From contig NZ_CP102250.1 in the NCBI RefSeq assembly GCF_025144995.1, positions 2,728,001-2,792,000 on the forward strand: a stretch of 64,000 nt of DNA, in the 5' to 3' direction. The stretch comes from Alistipes indistinctus YIT 12060. GTDB lineage: Bacteria; Bacteroidota; Bacteroidia; Bacteroidales; Rikenellaceae. This document shows, piece after piece, positions 53,591 to 61,626 of this stretch (positions are counted from its first letter, which is position 1; each line of letters starts with the position of its first letter). The notes beneath the pieces were generated by a model, which had not been told where the DNA came from, searched no databases, and saw nothing but the letters and a program-made list of their open reading frames with translations. The translations under genes were made by a program, and so were the position numbers.

Positions 53591-54208
53591 TTACGGTAGT
53601 TTCTTTTCGAAGTGCATGTAATCCTTGAGCGAAGTCCAGTTGCCGCCCCATGTCCACCCCAGCCGAATAAATTCTTTTACGACGGGCGATGTGTCGGCTA
53701 GGGTGCCCGGGATGTCGCGATCGTAGGTTCCTCCCTGGGGGATGACCTTGCCGTTGGCCAGAACCGCCGGATTGTTGTAGGGATTGATATCGATAGCCAT
53801 ACCGTAAGAGTGCACCGATCTGCTACCGTTGCCGGAGGTCGAGATTCGGCGGTAGTGAAACGAATAAGAGTTGTTCAAGGTGTCCATGGAGGTCCCGTCG
53901 TTCGGTTTGTCGAATCGGATCGGAATCGCGCTTTCGATTGGGAACCGTTGGTTGCGCATAAACCGGAACAGGTGGATAACATCCTCCTTCAGGGTTTTGT
54001 GCATTACGATTTGTCCCCGGTGGAGTTTCCCGTCGAACGAATAATACTCAACATCGGCAATCGCCAGACTATCCAGTACCTCTTGCGGAGCCGAAGACCC
54101 CGCCAAAGCTTCGGCCAGCGTGACCTGCGAATCGATAACGACAGTTTGTGCCTGTACTGCCGGAAAAATTCCCGCCATTGCCAAACACAGTACGATCAGT
54201 TTTTTCAT
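53591..54208 (-). CDS. Secreted M15-family D-Ala-D-Ala carboxypeptidase-like peptidase
   Basis: A 205-residue zinc peptidase with a signal peptide (KKLIVLCLAMAGIFPAVQAQ). The zinc site is visible as SVHSYGMAIDINPYNNP (HxxxxxxxD) and the C-terminal DYMHFEKK (HxE/H type). Such enzymes trim peptidoglycan stem peptides. RFPIESAIPIRFDKPNDGTSM and GWTWGGNWTSLKDYMHF match the Peptidase_M15_4 (VanY-like) group. The ATG at 54208 starts the signal peptide; a longer open frame to 54541 is not homologous. It is convergent with tRNA-Arg on one side and shares the upstream region with the RRM gene terminator. Confidence 0.88.
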   Translation of the reverse strand: MKKLIVLCLAMAGIFPAVQAQTVVIDSQVTLAEALAGSSAPQEVLDSLAIADVEYYSFDGKLHRGQIVMHKTLKEDVIHLFRFMRNQRFPIESAIPIRFDKPNDGTSMDTLNNSYSFHYRRISTSGNGSRSVHSYGMAIDINPYNNPAVLANGKVIPQGGTYDRDIPGTLADTSPVVKEFIRLGWTWGGNWTSLKDYMHFEKKLP

Positions 54209-54345
54209 CGGGTGTATGATTCTTGGCTTTATTCGTTGCTTGAAATTAAGTTTTTTGGATCGAAAAAACACAGAAAAATGATATAACAAATGCGAGCTCC
54301 CGGGTTTGTAAATTTTATAAATGAAGGCATACTCCCAAAATAAGA

Positions 54346-54372
54346 TCGGAATCGGGGAATACCCGATTCCGA
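54346..54372 (-). terminator. Terminator of the helicase/CSD/RRM gene group
   Basis: Eleven perfect pairs (54346-54356 with 54362-54372) with a 5-base loop. On the minus strand it is followed by TCTTATTTTGGG, moderately T-rich. It lies 63 bases past the RRM gene stop. Confidence 0.7.
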
Positions 54373-54434
54373 CCCATAATGATTGCCTAAGTCCGATTAT
54401 CAGTCGGGTTTGACCCGATGAAACGGAACTCTGA

Positions 54435-54764
54435 TTATCGCCTGTTGAATCCGCCGCGATTGTAACCGCCGCCGCCACGGTTGAAGCCACCTCCGCGATT
54501 GAACCCGCCGTTGCTCCTTTCGGTTTTCGGACGCGCAACATTCACGCCGATCACTTTGCCTTCGAACTCCGTATCGTTCAGCGCATCGATAGCCTGTTGG
54601 CCTTCCGCATCGTTGGCCATTTCGACAAAGCCGAATCCGCGTGAGCGTCCGGTTTCGCGATCCGTGATGATATTGGCCGAAGATACTTCTCCGTATGCCG
54701 CGAATAAATTCTGTAAACTGTCGTTCTTAGTGGCGAAGTTCAGATTTGAAATGTAAATGTTCAT
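54435..54764 (-). CDS. RRM-type RNA-binding protein with Gly-rich tail
   Basis: A 109-residue protein. One RNA-recognition motif covers residues 1-80: RNP2 is IYISNL (3-8) and RNP1 is RGFGFVEM (about 42-49), with aromatic residues in place to stack on RNA bases. The last 30 residues are repeats of GGFNRGGG, like RGG-box proteins. Bacteroidota proteins of this type bind single-stranded RNA and act as broad post-transcriptional regulators or chaperones, partly replacing Hfq and CsrA. It follows the cold-shock domain gene by 29 bases and is last of the group ending at the terminator at 54346-54372. Confidence 0.92.
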   Translation of the reverse strand: MNIYISNLNFATKNDSLQNLFAAYGEVSSANIITDRETGRSRGFGFVEMANDAEGQQAIDALNDTEFEGKVIGVNVARPKTERSNGGFNRGGGFNRGGGGYNRGGFNRR

Positions 54765-54793
54765 TTTTTGTTTTTGTTAAGTGAATCGTATTG

Positions 54794-55234
54794 TTATTTT
54801 GTCAATGTTATGCTTACCGCATTCATGCCCCGTGCGCTCTTTTCCGTTTCAAAAGTGACGGTATTGCCTTCCGCAATACCTGCGGGTGCGGACGAAACGT
54901 GGAAAAAATATTTCTCGGCCGATACCAGATCTTTAATGAATCCGTATCCTTTCGCCTCGTTGAAGTGTTCGACCCTGCCTTTCAGGATTTCGGGTTCCAT
55001 CTCGTCTTTTTTAGGGGTGGCGATGGCGATATCCTCTAATTTGACTGTCTCTTTTTTGCGTTCTTCAGGCGGTATGTTCGTAAAATTACCGTTCTCGTCC
55101 ACATAGGCGATCATGTCGTCGAACGAACTGGTGCCGGCTGCCTGGCGTTCTTCCTTGCGTTTCTGTTTCTCGAGGCGCTTAGCCTGCTTTTTCTTTTCGT
55201 TCTCTCTTTTTCCGAATGATTGTGATCCTGCCAT
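54794..55234 (-). CDS. Cold-shock domain protein with charged N-terminal extension
   Basis: A 146-residue protein. The first 40 residues are a Lys/Glu/Arg-rich helix (FGKRENEKKKQAKRLEKQKR), likely RNA-contacting. The cold-shock fold occupies about 80-146: ILKGRVEHFNEAKGYGFIKD with RNP1-like KGYGFI, and KYFFHVSSA with RNP2-like YFFHV. It would bind and melt RNA structure. It lies 25 bases after the DEAD-box helicase gene and 29 before the RRM gene, so all three are probably co-transcribed. Confidence 0.9.
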   Translation of the reverse strand: MAGSQSFGKRENEKKKQAKRLEKQKRKEERQAAGTSSFDDMIAYVDENGNFTNIPPEERKKETVKLEDIAIATPKKDEMEPEILKGRVEHFNEAKGYGFIKDLVSAEKYFFHVSSAPAGIAEGNTVTFETEKSARGMNAVSITLTK

Positions 55235-55259
55235 TTAATATTTTATGATTAATAAATAA

Positions 55260-56462
55260 TTACGCGGTGTACTGCACAGTGGCCAGTTTCCGGCCGGTCA
55301 GCTTCTGGATGTCTTTCACCATCACGTGTTCATCTTTGGAACAGAATGAAAGGGCTGTTCCCGAACGGCCTGCACGGCCGGTTCTTCCGATCCGGTGCAC
55401 GTATGTCTCGGCTACATCGGGCAGATCGTAGTTGATCACCATGTTCAGTTCGTTGATGTCTATGCCGCGTGCTGCGATGTCCGTGGCCACCATAACTTGT
55501 ATCTTTCCCGACTTAAAGTCGCCCAGAGCCCGCTGGCGTTGCCCCTGGGATTTATTCCCGTGGATCGCTTCGCTCCGGATGCCGGCCTTTCTCAGGATAC
55601 GCGAAATGCTGTCGGCACCGTGCTTTGTCCGTGAAAATACGAGCACCGATTTATCGGATTCTTGCTTCAGTAGCGATATCAGCAGCCCCTTTTTTTCGGG
55701 TTTTTCGACGAAATAGATGCGCTGGTCGACCGTATCGACCGTCGATGAGACCGGGGTCACCTCGACCCGTGCCGGATCGTGCAGGATGGAGCCCGAAAGG
55801 GCGACGATATCCTTGGGCATGGTCGCTGAAAAGAAAAGCGTTTGCCGCTCTGCCGGAAGCATGGGCAGCAACCGCCTGATGTCGGCGATGAATCCCATGT
55901 CGAGCATTCGGTCGGCTTCGTCCAGTACGAAATGCGTCAGGCTTTCGAGTCTCACTTCGTCCTGTCCGATCAGGTCGAGCAACCGGCCCGGGGTCGCGAT
56001 CAGAATATCCACGCCCTGGCGCAGCTTTTCTGTCTGGGGATGCTGTTTCACCCCGCCGAATATCGCCGTATGCCGCAGTCCCGTGTATTTGCCGTAGTCG
56101 GTAAAACAGTCGTTGATTTGCAGGGCGAGTTCCCTCGTGGGCGTCAGAATCAGTGCCCTGATGGCGCGGTACTCTTTTTTTCCGTGCGACCGGCCTCTCC
56201 GGTTGCGGCGGGCCCGACCCGGTTCATTGGTGGAAGCCGGTTCAGCAGCAATGTTTTGTTCGTTTTTTTTCAGCAGGTGTTGCAGGATAGGGATGGCGAA
56301 TGCCGCCGTTTTACCCGTTCCTGTCTGCGCGATGCCGAAAATGTCTTTTCCCCGGAGAACTACCGGGATTGCCTGCTCCTGGATGGGAGTAGGTTCGTTA
56401 TATCCTTTTTCGCAGACGGCCCTCAATATGGGTTCTGCAATGTTCAGTTCGTTAAATGTCAT
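55260..56462 (-). CDS. DEAD-box RNA helicase (RhlE-like)
   Basis: A 400-residue ATP-dependent RNA helicase. Motifs in order: Q-motif with PTPIQEQAIP, motif I AQTGTGKT, PTRELALQI, motif II VLDEADRML, motif III FFSATMP, motif IV LVFSRTKHGAD, motif V ATDIAARGID and motif VI HRIGRTGRAGRSG. A basic insert RRNRRGRSHGKK near residue 92 is unusual and may help RNA binding. The short tail after motif VI places it in the RhlE group rather than CsdA or DbpA. It would unwind RNA during ribosome assembly or decay, together with the two RNA-binding proteins downstream. It lies 52 bases after the nitronate monooxygenase gene. Confidence 0.95.
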   Translation of the reverse strand: MTFNELNIAEPILRAVCEKGYNEPTPIQEQAIPVVLRGKDIFGIAQTGTGKTAAFAIPILQHLLKKNEQNIAAEPASTNEPGRARRNRRGRSHGKKEYRAIRALILTPTRELALQINDCFTDYGKYTGLRHTAIFGGVKQHPQTEKLRQGVDILIATPGRLLDLIGQDEVRLESLTHFVLDEADRMLDMGFIADIRRLLPMLPAERQTLFFSATMPKDIVALSGSILHDPARVEVTPVSSTVDTVDQRIYFVEKPEKKGLLISLLKQESDKSVLVFSRTKHGADSISRILRKAGIRSEAIHGNKSQGQRQRALGDFKSGKIQVMVATDIAARGIDINELNMVINYDLPDVAETYVHRIGRTGRAGRSGTALSFCSKDEHVMVKDIQKLTGRKLATVQYTA

Positions 56463-56514
56463 AATAATGTTTCCGCATGTGCGGATGTTTTTGATGATTT
56501 GAGCCGCTTGTACT

Positions 56515-57585
56515 TTATAAAAGGGCTTTGGAGAGGAAGAAATCGGCTTTCAGTTTTTCGATCACTTCCTTTACGCTCCTGATCCTGTCCGAGAGGTAGG
56601 CGTTGCCGCCGGCAAAGGCATAGCCTTTTTTCATGTCGCCTCTGGCGGCATTGTAGAGCGCTTTGATGATACAATAAGGACTTTTGGTATAGTCGCATGT
56701 TTTGATGCAGTGGAACGGGCAGGACCGGGGTTTTTCCTTGCCTTCGGCCACGTTCCGGATGAACTCCCCGTCGAAAGCGCGTCCGGGCATGCCTACCGGG
56801 CTTTGAATGATGCGGATATCCTCCCGGTGGGCGTTCAGGTACACTTGCTTGAATTCGACCGAAGCGTCGCACTCCTCGGTCGGGACGAAAATGGAACCCA
56901 TTTGTACCGCCGATGCGCCCAGCGCCATAAACCGTGCGATATCTTCGCCGGTCGCTATGCCGCCCGCTGCGATGACCGGGATGCCTTTCCGCCCGGCGTA
57001 ACTCCGGGCTACCTCGACCACCTCCGGAATCAGGTGTTCCAGCGAGTAGTGTTCGTCCTCGATCTGTTCGTTTTTGAAACCCAGGTGCCCTCCCGCTTTC
57101 GGGCCCTCCACGACGATCGCATCCGGAAGGTACCCGTAGTTGGCCGACCATTTTTCGCAAATCAGCCTCGCCGCACGGGAAGAGGAAACGATCGGAACGA
57201 GCTGCGTCTTGCTGTCGGTCGTCAAATAGGAGGGTAAATCGAGCGGAAGTCCTGCACCGGCGAATATCACGTCCGCTTTCTCTGCAATGGCCGTACGTAC
57301 CATATCGGAGAAGTTGGAGAGTGCCACCATGATGTTGACGCCGATCACGCCGTACGTTTTTTCGCGGGCTTTGCGGATCTCCTGACCGAGTCCGTAAATG
57401 CACTTTTCGGGGTAACTTCCTCTGTATTCGGGATAAAGCAGCCCCAGTCCTGCCGCTGAAATAACCCCGACTCCCCCCTCGTTGGCGACGGCCGAAGCCA
57501 AGCCGTTGAGGGATACGCCTACACCCATACCGCCTTGTATGATAGGTAGTTTAATTTCGTACTTGCCGATAAAAAATGATTTCAT
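56515..57585 (-). CDS. Nitronate monooxygenase / 2-nitropropane dioxygenase family flavoprotein
   Basis: A 356-residue FMN-dependent TIM-barrel protein. It has LPIIQGGMGVGVSLNGLASAVA at the N-terminus, GVNIMVAL, DAIVVEGPKAGGHLG (with the catalytic-position His of the family), PVIAAGGIATGEDIARFMALGA for phosphate binding of FMN, and a cysteine-rich segment PRSCPFHCIKTCDYTKSPYC. The Cys segment and length place it near the group also called enoyl-ACP reductase II/FabK-like or NMO class with unknown substrate. I start at the ATG at 57585; one nine codons earlier is possible. It precedes the helicase gene with a 52-base gap. Confidence 0.88.
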   Translation of the reverse strand: MKSFFIGKYEIKLPIIQGGMGVGVSLNGLASAVANEGGVGVISAAGLGLLYPEYRGSYPEKCIYGLGQEIRKAREKTYGVIGVNIMVALSNFSDMVRTAIAEKADVIFAGAGLPLDLPSYLTTDSKTQLVPIVSSSRAARLICEKWSANYGYLPDAIVVEGPKAGGHLGFKNEQIEDEHYSLEHLIPEVVEVARSYAGRKGIPVIAAGGIATGEDIARFMALGASAVQMGSIFVPTEECDASVEFKQVYLNAHREDIRIIQSPVGMPGRAFDGEFIRNVAEGKEKPRSCPFHCIKTCDYTKSPYCIIKALYNAARGDMKKGYAFAGGNAYLSDRIRSVKEVIEKLKADFFLSKALL

Positions 57586-57912
57586 ATCCGTAACACCGTT
57601 GAAATTTGACACCTGCCGTCTTCAGTTTGCGTAACACACCTACTCGGGCAGCGGATTGCCGAAACAAAGGAAGCTTATAAAGGTCGATTTCAACGATGAA
57701 AGAGACCGGACGGACCCGTCCGGGACAATGCAAAGGAGATAAAGATCAGAATGAACCTACGTTGTTTACTTGACAAAGGTAATATTATTTTTCCATTTAC
57801 CCTATTTTCTGTAAAAATAACGGAATTCCGCCCTTTTTATTTTTGAACGGGCGGAGGCCGCCGGTTTTCCGGAGCATCGCGCTCCCTTCCGGTGGCCGGG
57901 AGCAGCACGTTG
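57586..57912. other. Intergenic stretch with hairpins
   Basis: This 327-base gap holds no gene I can support. CCGGACGG (57706-57713) can pair with CCGTCCGG (57716-57723), making a small hairpin. GGCCGCCGG (57856-57864) can pair with CCGGTGGCC (57889-57897) through one G-U pair; being just past the stop of the minus-strand gene at 57913, it may be its terminator. Confidence 0.4.
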
Positions 57913-58563
57913 TCAATATCCTGCGGTGAAGCGTTCCCGGTGGTGTGCGGGGTGTTCCATCTCGTCGATCATAGCTGCGGCGTAATCCTGGACGCTGATG
58001 CGGCTTTGTCCCTGTCCGTCGACGATCAGATCATCCTTCCCGAGGCGGAAATTACCCGTTCGTTTGCCGGAGAACAGCTCAGCAGACGGGGAAAAGAAGA
58101 CCCAGTCGAGTTTCTTCTCGGGGATCAGCAACCGCGAATATACTTCGGCCTGCCCTTTGACCCCGGGCAGCAAAGATGCCGGAATCTGTCCCGATTCGAT
58201 CAGACTCCTGCCCGGTGTGACGTTCAGGCTGCCGGCTCCCCCGACGACGAGCAGACGTCCGACACCGGCCCGTTTCGTCCCTGCGATGATGGCCGGGTAA
58301 GTGGCGAGTATCTCCTGGTAGATATTGGGGTTTTTCCAGCCGGGGTTGTACGCGCTGATCACGACGTCCATGCCTTTGGCCGTGCATGTGATTTCGTCCG
58401 CTGAAGAGGCGTTGCCGGAGACCGCGTTCAGGTTGGGATGCCTGATCGTCAATTTGGCCGGGTCGCGTATCAGGGCGGTGACGCTGTGCCCCCGCTCCAG
58501 CGCCTCTTTCAGGATGGCCGAACCGACGAATCCGCTGGCTCCGATAAATAGTATATTTTTCAT
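57913..58563 (-). CDS. NAD(P)-binding oxidoreductase, NmrA/SDR atypical type
   Basis: A 216-residue Rossmann-fold protein. The dinucleotide motif KNILFIGASGFVGSAILKEAL opens the chain, followed by VTALIRDPAKL, MDVVISAYNPG and GRLLVVGGAGSLNV. The C-terminal half has GQAEVYSRLLIPEKKLDWVFFSPSAELF and ISVQDYAAAMIDEMEHP. This matches the YwnB/YhfK-type NAD(P)H-binding family, whose members lack the classic YxxxK and include flavin reductases and quinone-related proteins. No substrate can be named. It is divergent from ruvX. Confidence 0.87.
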   Translation of the reverse strand: MKNILFIGASGFVGSAILKEALERGHSVTALIRDPAKLTIRHPNLNAVSGNASSADEITCTAKGMDVVISAYNPGWKNPNIYQEILATYPAIIAGTKRAGVGRLLVVGGAGSLNVTPGRSLIESGQIPASLLPGVKGQAEVYSRLLIPEKKLDWVFFSPSAELFSGKRTGNFRLGKDDLIVDGQGQSRISVQDYAAAMIDEMEHPAHHRERFTAGY

Positions 58564-58704
58564 GTTTTCAGTTTGTTATGTCGAAGTGGAGGTGCTCAAA
58601 CGGAAGCTTCCCGGATGCTATCCGCAAAGATGCTGCCACCCCTGCGTTATTGTCCTTAATTTTGTTCGGAGAAAATAATCGCTCAAAAAGTAGCGTTATT
58701 TTTG

Positions 58705-58712
58705 TACCTTTG
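58705..58712 (+). promoter_or_regulatory. Possible -7 element of ruvX
   Basis: TACCTTTG matches TAnnTTTG exactly, 28 bases before the ruvX ATG at 58740. No TTG is found at the correct -33 distance, so confidence is limited. Confidence 0.45.
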
Positions 58713-58739
58713 TTCCTCTCATACCGAAACCTGAAAACG

Positions 58740-59156
58740 ATGGGCAGAATAGTGGCGATTGACTACGGACGCAAGCGGACGGGCCTCGCGGTTACCGATC
58801 CGTTGCAGATGATCGCCGGGGCGCTCGACACCGTGCCGACCCATACGCTGATGGATTTTCTGAAGAAATACCTGCCCGCGAACGGAGTGGAAACTGTGGT
58901 CGTGGGCATGCCGCGCCAAATGGACGGGACTCCTTCGGACTCCTACACGTATATCCGTCCGTTCGTCACCCGGCTGCAAAAGGAGTTCCCCGATCTGCGG
59001 ATCGAGATGTTCGATGAACGGTTTACTTCGAAACTCGCGTTTCAGGCGATGATCGAAGGGGGAGTGAAGAAGAGCCGGCGGCGCGGGGACAAAGGATTGG
59101 TGGACCGGGTGAGCGCGACGATCATCCTGCAAGGGTATTTGGAGAGCCGCCACTGA
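58740..59156 (+). CDS. ruvX: Holliday junction resolvase-like YqgF/RuvX
   Basis: A 138-residue RNase H-like protein. It opens with GRIVAIDYGRKRTGLAVTDPL (conserved first Asp), continues with VVVGMPRQMDGTPSD, and carries IEMFDERFTSKLAFQAMIEGG (Glu/Asp of the active site) and KGLVDRVSATIILQGYLE (last Asp). The family is needed for pre-16S rRNA 5' maturation, and is also named a putative resolvase. The ATG at 58740 agrees with the family start and lies after a -7 box. def follows 118 bases later. Confidence 0.93.
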   Translation: MGRIVAIDYGRKRTGLAVTDPLQMIAGALDTVPTHTLMDFLKKYLPANGVETVVVGMPRQMDGTPSDSYTYIRPFVTRLQKEFPDLRIEMFDERFTSKLAFQAMIEGGVKKSRRRGDKGLVDRVSATIILQGYLESRH

Positions 59157-59274
59157 GCCTGATGAGTGAGGAGGGGAAGGAGGCCGGATGAATCCGGCAT
59201 CTCTGGGCTTTTCCCGGCATGCAGGCGATGGTGCCTGAAATTGGAACGGCAACGAATATTAAGAGAAACGTTTT

Positions 59275-59832
59275 ATGATATTACCGATTTACATTTATGG
59301 TTCGCCCGTGCTGCGCAAGACAGCCGCAAACATTACCCCGGATTATCCCGGCCTGCAGCAATTCATCGCCGACATGTGGGAGACGATGTACGATGCCGAT
59401 GGGGTAGGGCTTGCCGCACCGCAGGTGGGCAAGAGCATCCGCATGTTCGTGGTCGATGCTTCGCCTTGGGCCGAGGAAGAGCCTGAATTGGCCGATTTCA
59501 AGAAAACTTTTATCAACGCTGAGATTTACGAACGCTTCGGTGACGAATGGCGTTTCAGCGAAGGGTGTCTGAGCCTGCCCGGGATCCACGAGGACGTGAT
59601 GCGTCCGTCCGGTATTAAAATCCGTTATGTGGATGAGAATTTCGTCGAGCACGACGAGGAGTACAGCGGTTATGCCGCCCGCGTCATCCAGCACGAGTAC
59701 GATCACCTCGACGGCAAACTCTTCGTCGATCACCTTTCCCCCCTGCGCCGCACGCTGCTTAAGAGCAAGCTGGTCGGGATGACCAAGGGGAATTTCAAAG
59801 CGCATTATAAGTGTAAACTCGTTAAGAAGTAA
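59275..59832 (+). CDS. def: Peptide deformylase
   Basis: A 185-residue metallo-hydrolase that removes the formyl group from nascent protein N-termini. All three motifs are present: GVGLAAPQVG (motif I), EGCLSLPGI (motif II with the metal-binding Cys) and HEYDHLDGKLF (motif III, HExxH). The N-terminal ILPIYIYGSPVLRKTAANI is typical of Bacteroidota. Length is standard. It is followed by a HAD gene after 4 bases, suggesting co-transcription. Confidence 0.97.
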   Translation: MILPIYIYGSPVLRKTAANITPDYPGLQQFIADMWETMYDADGVGLAAPQVGKSIRMFVVDASPWAEEEPELADFKKTFINAEIYERFGDEWRFSEGCLSLPGIHEDVMRPSGIKIRYVDENFVEHDEEYSGYAARVIQHEYDHLDGKLFVDHLSPLRRTLLKSKLVGMTKGNFKAHYKCKLVKK

Positions 59833-59836
59833 CGGC

Positions 59837-60526
59837 ATGGAACTGCGTTGTGACGGTATTATTTTCGATTTCAACGGTACGCTCTTTTTCGATACTGAAA
59901 AGCAGGAGCAGGCGTGGAATACCGTGTCGTTCAGCCTGCGCGGCCATCCTTTCGATCCGGAAGAGATGGACGAACATGTACACGGGCGGAACGGCAAATC
60001 GATTTTCGAGTACCTGCTGGGCCGCGAGATCGATTTGGTCGAAGAGAGGCGCCTGGTCGAGCAGAAAGAGCAAATTTACCGTGCACTTTGCCTCGAAGAC
60101 GATGTGAACTTCCATTTGGCGCCGGGAGTCCACGAATTGCTCGATTTTATTACCGAACATCATATTCCCACGACGATCGCCACGGCTTCTGGGCGGACGA
60201 ATCTCGACTTTTTTATCCGTCAGTTCCGGCTCGACCGTTGGTTTAAGCCTGAGCGGATCGTCTATGACGACGGGACGCTCAAAGGCAAGCCCGATCCCGA
60301 TATCTACCTGCGTGCCGCGCAGCGGATCGGAGTGGTACCCCAGTTTTGCATGGTGATCGAGGATGCTTTCTCGGGTATAGAATCGGCCCGGCAGGCCGGT
60401 ATAGGCCGGATTATCGCCATTGCCCCTGCAGAGGAGCACGAATTTATGCTGAGTATTCCCGGCGTGCATGACGTGATTATCGATTTCGCAGAGTTCGACA
60501 CCTCAGTCTTCAACCTGCCGAGTTGA
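59837..60526 (+). CDS. HAD-superfamily phosphatase (beta-phosphoglucomutase-like)
   Basis: A 229-residue HAD-I protein with a helical cap. Motif I reads IIFDFNGTLFFD (9-20): the nucleophile Asp11 is present but the usual second Asp, which acts as general acid/base, is Asn13. Motif II is TIATASGRTN, motif III is KGKPDPDIYL and motif IV is CMVIEDAFSGIESARQAGIG. The Asn change is seen in other Bacteroidota members and may alter substrate or slow the reaction. Targets are probably small sugar phosphates. It lies 4 bases after def. Confidence 0.87.
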   Translation: MELRCDGIIFDFNGTLFFDTEKQEQAWNTVSFSLRGHPFDPEEMDEHVHGRNGKSIFEYLLGREIDLVEERRLVEQKEQIYRALCLEDDVNFHLAPGVHELLDFITEHHIPTTIATASGRTNLDFFIRQFRLDRWFKPERIVYDDGTLKGKPDPDIYLRAAQRIGVVPQFCMVIEDAFSGIESARQAGIGRIIAIAPAEEHEFMLSIPGVHDVIIDFAEFDTSVFNLPS

Positions 60527-60559
60527 TCGGGGATCTCGGCCGGGAGCGGAACCTGTAAC

Positions 60560-60720
60560 AATAGAAAAAGCAGGGAACCTCACGGTTGCCTGCTCTCCTT
60601 GGGGACTTTCACCCCTAAACTACTAACCCAAACTTAAATAAATGAAGAAACCTTTGCATGCGTGCTTCGTTTCCGAAGCGGCACCGTGTCCGTTTGCTGC
60701 AATGGCATTTCTTTTACTAT
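60560..60720 (+). ncRNA. Structured leader-like element with tiny ORF, unknown
   Basis: A hairpin (60569-60579 with 60584-60594, one G-G mismatch, loop TCAC) is followed by a smaller one, GGGG (60601-60604) with CCCC (60612-60615). Then comes an unstructured CTAAACTACTAACCCAAAC tract and an ATG at 60642 that opens 26 codons ending TAG at 60720 (MKKPLHACFVSEAAP at its start). No downstream gene lies on this strand before the terminator at 60837-60869. This could be a small RNA or a leader cut off from its gene. I do not recognise the family. The rest of 60527-60968 holds nothing else I can name. Confidence 0.3.
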
Positions 60721-60836
60721 AGAAACCTTCAAAATCTGTGCCACATTCTCCGGTTAAGGTATAGAGCCTTTTCCTATCCGGCATCCCGGAGTTCATTCTG
60801 GTAAGATAATAAGCAAATCCCGTGCCAAGGCAAAAT

Positions 60837-60869
60837 AAACCCTTCCGGAAATAAGGTCCGGAAGGGTTT
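60837..60869. terminator. Intrinsic terminator, probably bidirectional
   Basis: Thirteen perfect pairs (60837-60849 with 60857-60869), 7-base loop. AAA/TTT ends and flanking A/T allow function on both strands: for the element at 60560-60720 and for the minus-strand rpoN/PAP2-like transcript. Confidence 0.8.
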
Positions 60870-60968
60870 TATTGATTCTGACGCTGTGTTACAGCAATCG
60901 ATAGCGCTGCGTGACGGCCGACCGTTCTACGGGTCCCGGGCCATTTATTGGCTGAGAACGCCAGAGGT

Positions 60969-61613
60969 TCAGACGAACAAGATCAGCAGCAATGCGATGG
61001 TATAGCCGCCTGCCAGTCCCGCCGCTATTTGTGCGAGGTTGTGGCTCCCGAGCCAGAGCCGGGCGCTGCCGAGCAATCCCGCCAGCAGGATGAACAATAC
61101 CAGCGTGTACGGGAATTGTCCCAATCCCGATGCGTTCAGTGCGGTCAGTAGGGCGAGCAAGCCCCCGATCGAGGTCATGTGGAGGCTGATTTTCCAGAAA
61201 GGCGTTACGATCAGCGTCAGTACCACACAGCCCATCGCTGCGAAAAGGAACCTGCGGATCAGAAAAGCCATCATCACGTCCGAGAGCATCATCAGGCAGC
61301 TCACGTAACTCAACAGCACGATCAGGATCGGAATCAGCCGCTGCCGCGGTTCGGACAGCTGCAGGTCCGGAATAAGCCGGAAGGCTCTCAGCAATCCGAT
61401 GCAGAGAGCCGGTGCGACCAGCGTATTGAGGGCGAGTACGGCCAGGAAAAACCATTTGATGCTGAGCGGCATCGTTGCCATCAGCGTATTGCCGAACAGC
61501 ATCAGGATGCCGGCCCAGAGCGGAATGGTCAGCGGGTGCAGCAGCAGCGAGATCGCCTGACTCAGCCGGGTCAGGGATTGGGTGGGTGTCGATAGGGTTT
61601 GTGCGTGTTCCAT
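60969..61613 (-). CDS. PAP2-like integral membrane protein
   Basis: A 214-residue membrane protein with about six hydrophobic spans. The C-terminal half resembles phosphatidic-acid phosphatase type 2 proteins: WKISLHMTSIGG, where H may be the first catalytic His, and GSARLWLGSHNLAQIAAGLAGG, like the SRxxxxxHxxxD motif but without the final Asp. The first PAP2 motif (KxxxxxxRP) is only partly seen as EPRQRLIP. It may be a degenerate phosphatase or a lipid-related protein of unknown role. It starts 13 bases after the rpoN stop and is probably co-transcribed. Confidence 0.7.
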   Translation of the reverse strand: MEHAQTLSTPTQSLTRLSQAISLLLHPLTIPLWAGILMLFGNTLMATMPLSIKWFFLAVLALNTLVAPALCIGLLRAFRLIPDLQLSEPRQRLIPILIVLLSYVSCLMMLSDVMMAFLIRRFLFAAMGCVVLTLIVTPFWKISLHMTSIGGLLALLTALNASGLGQFPYTLVLFILLAGLLGSARLWLGSHNLAQIAAGLAGGYTIALLLILFV

Positions 61614-61626
61614 CGGGGAGAAACGG

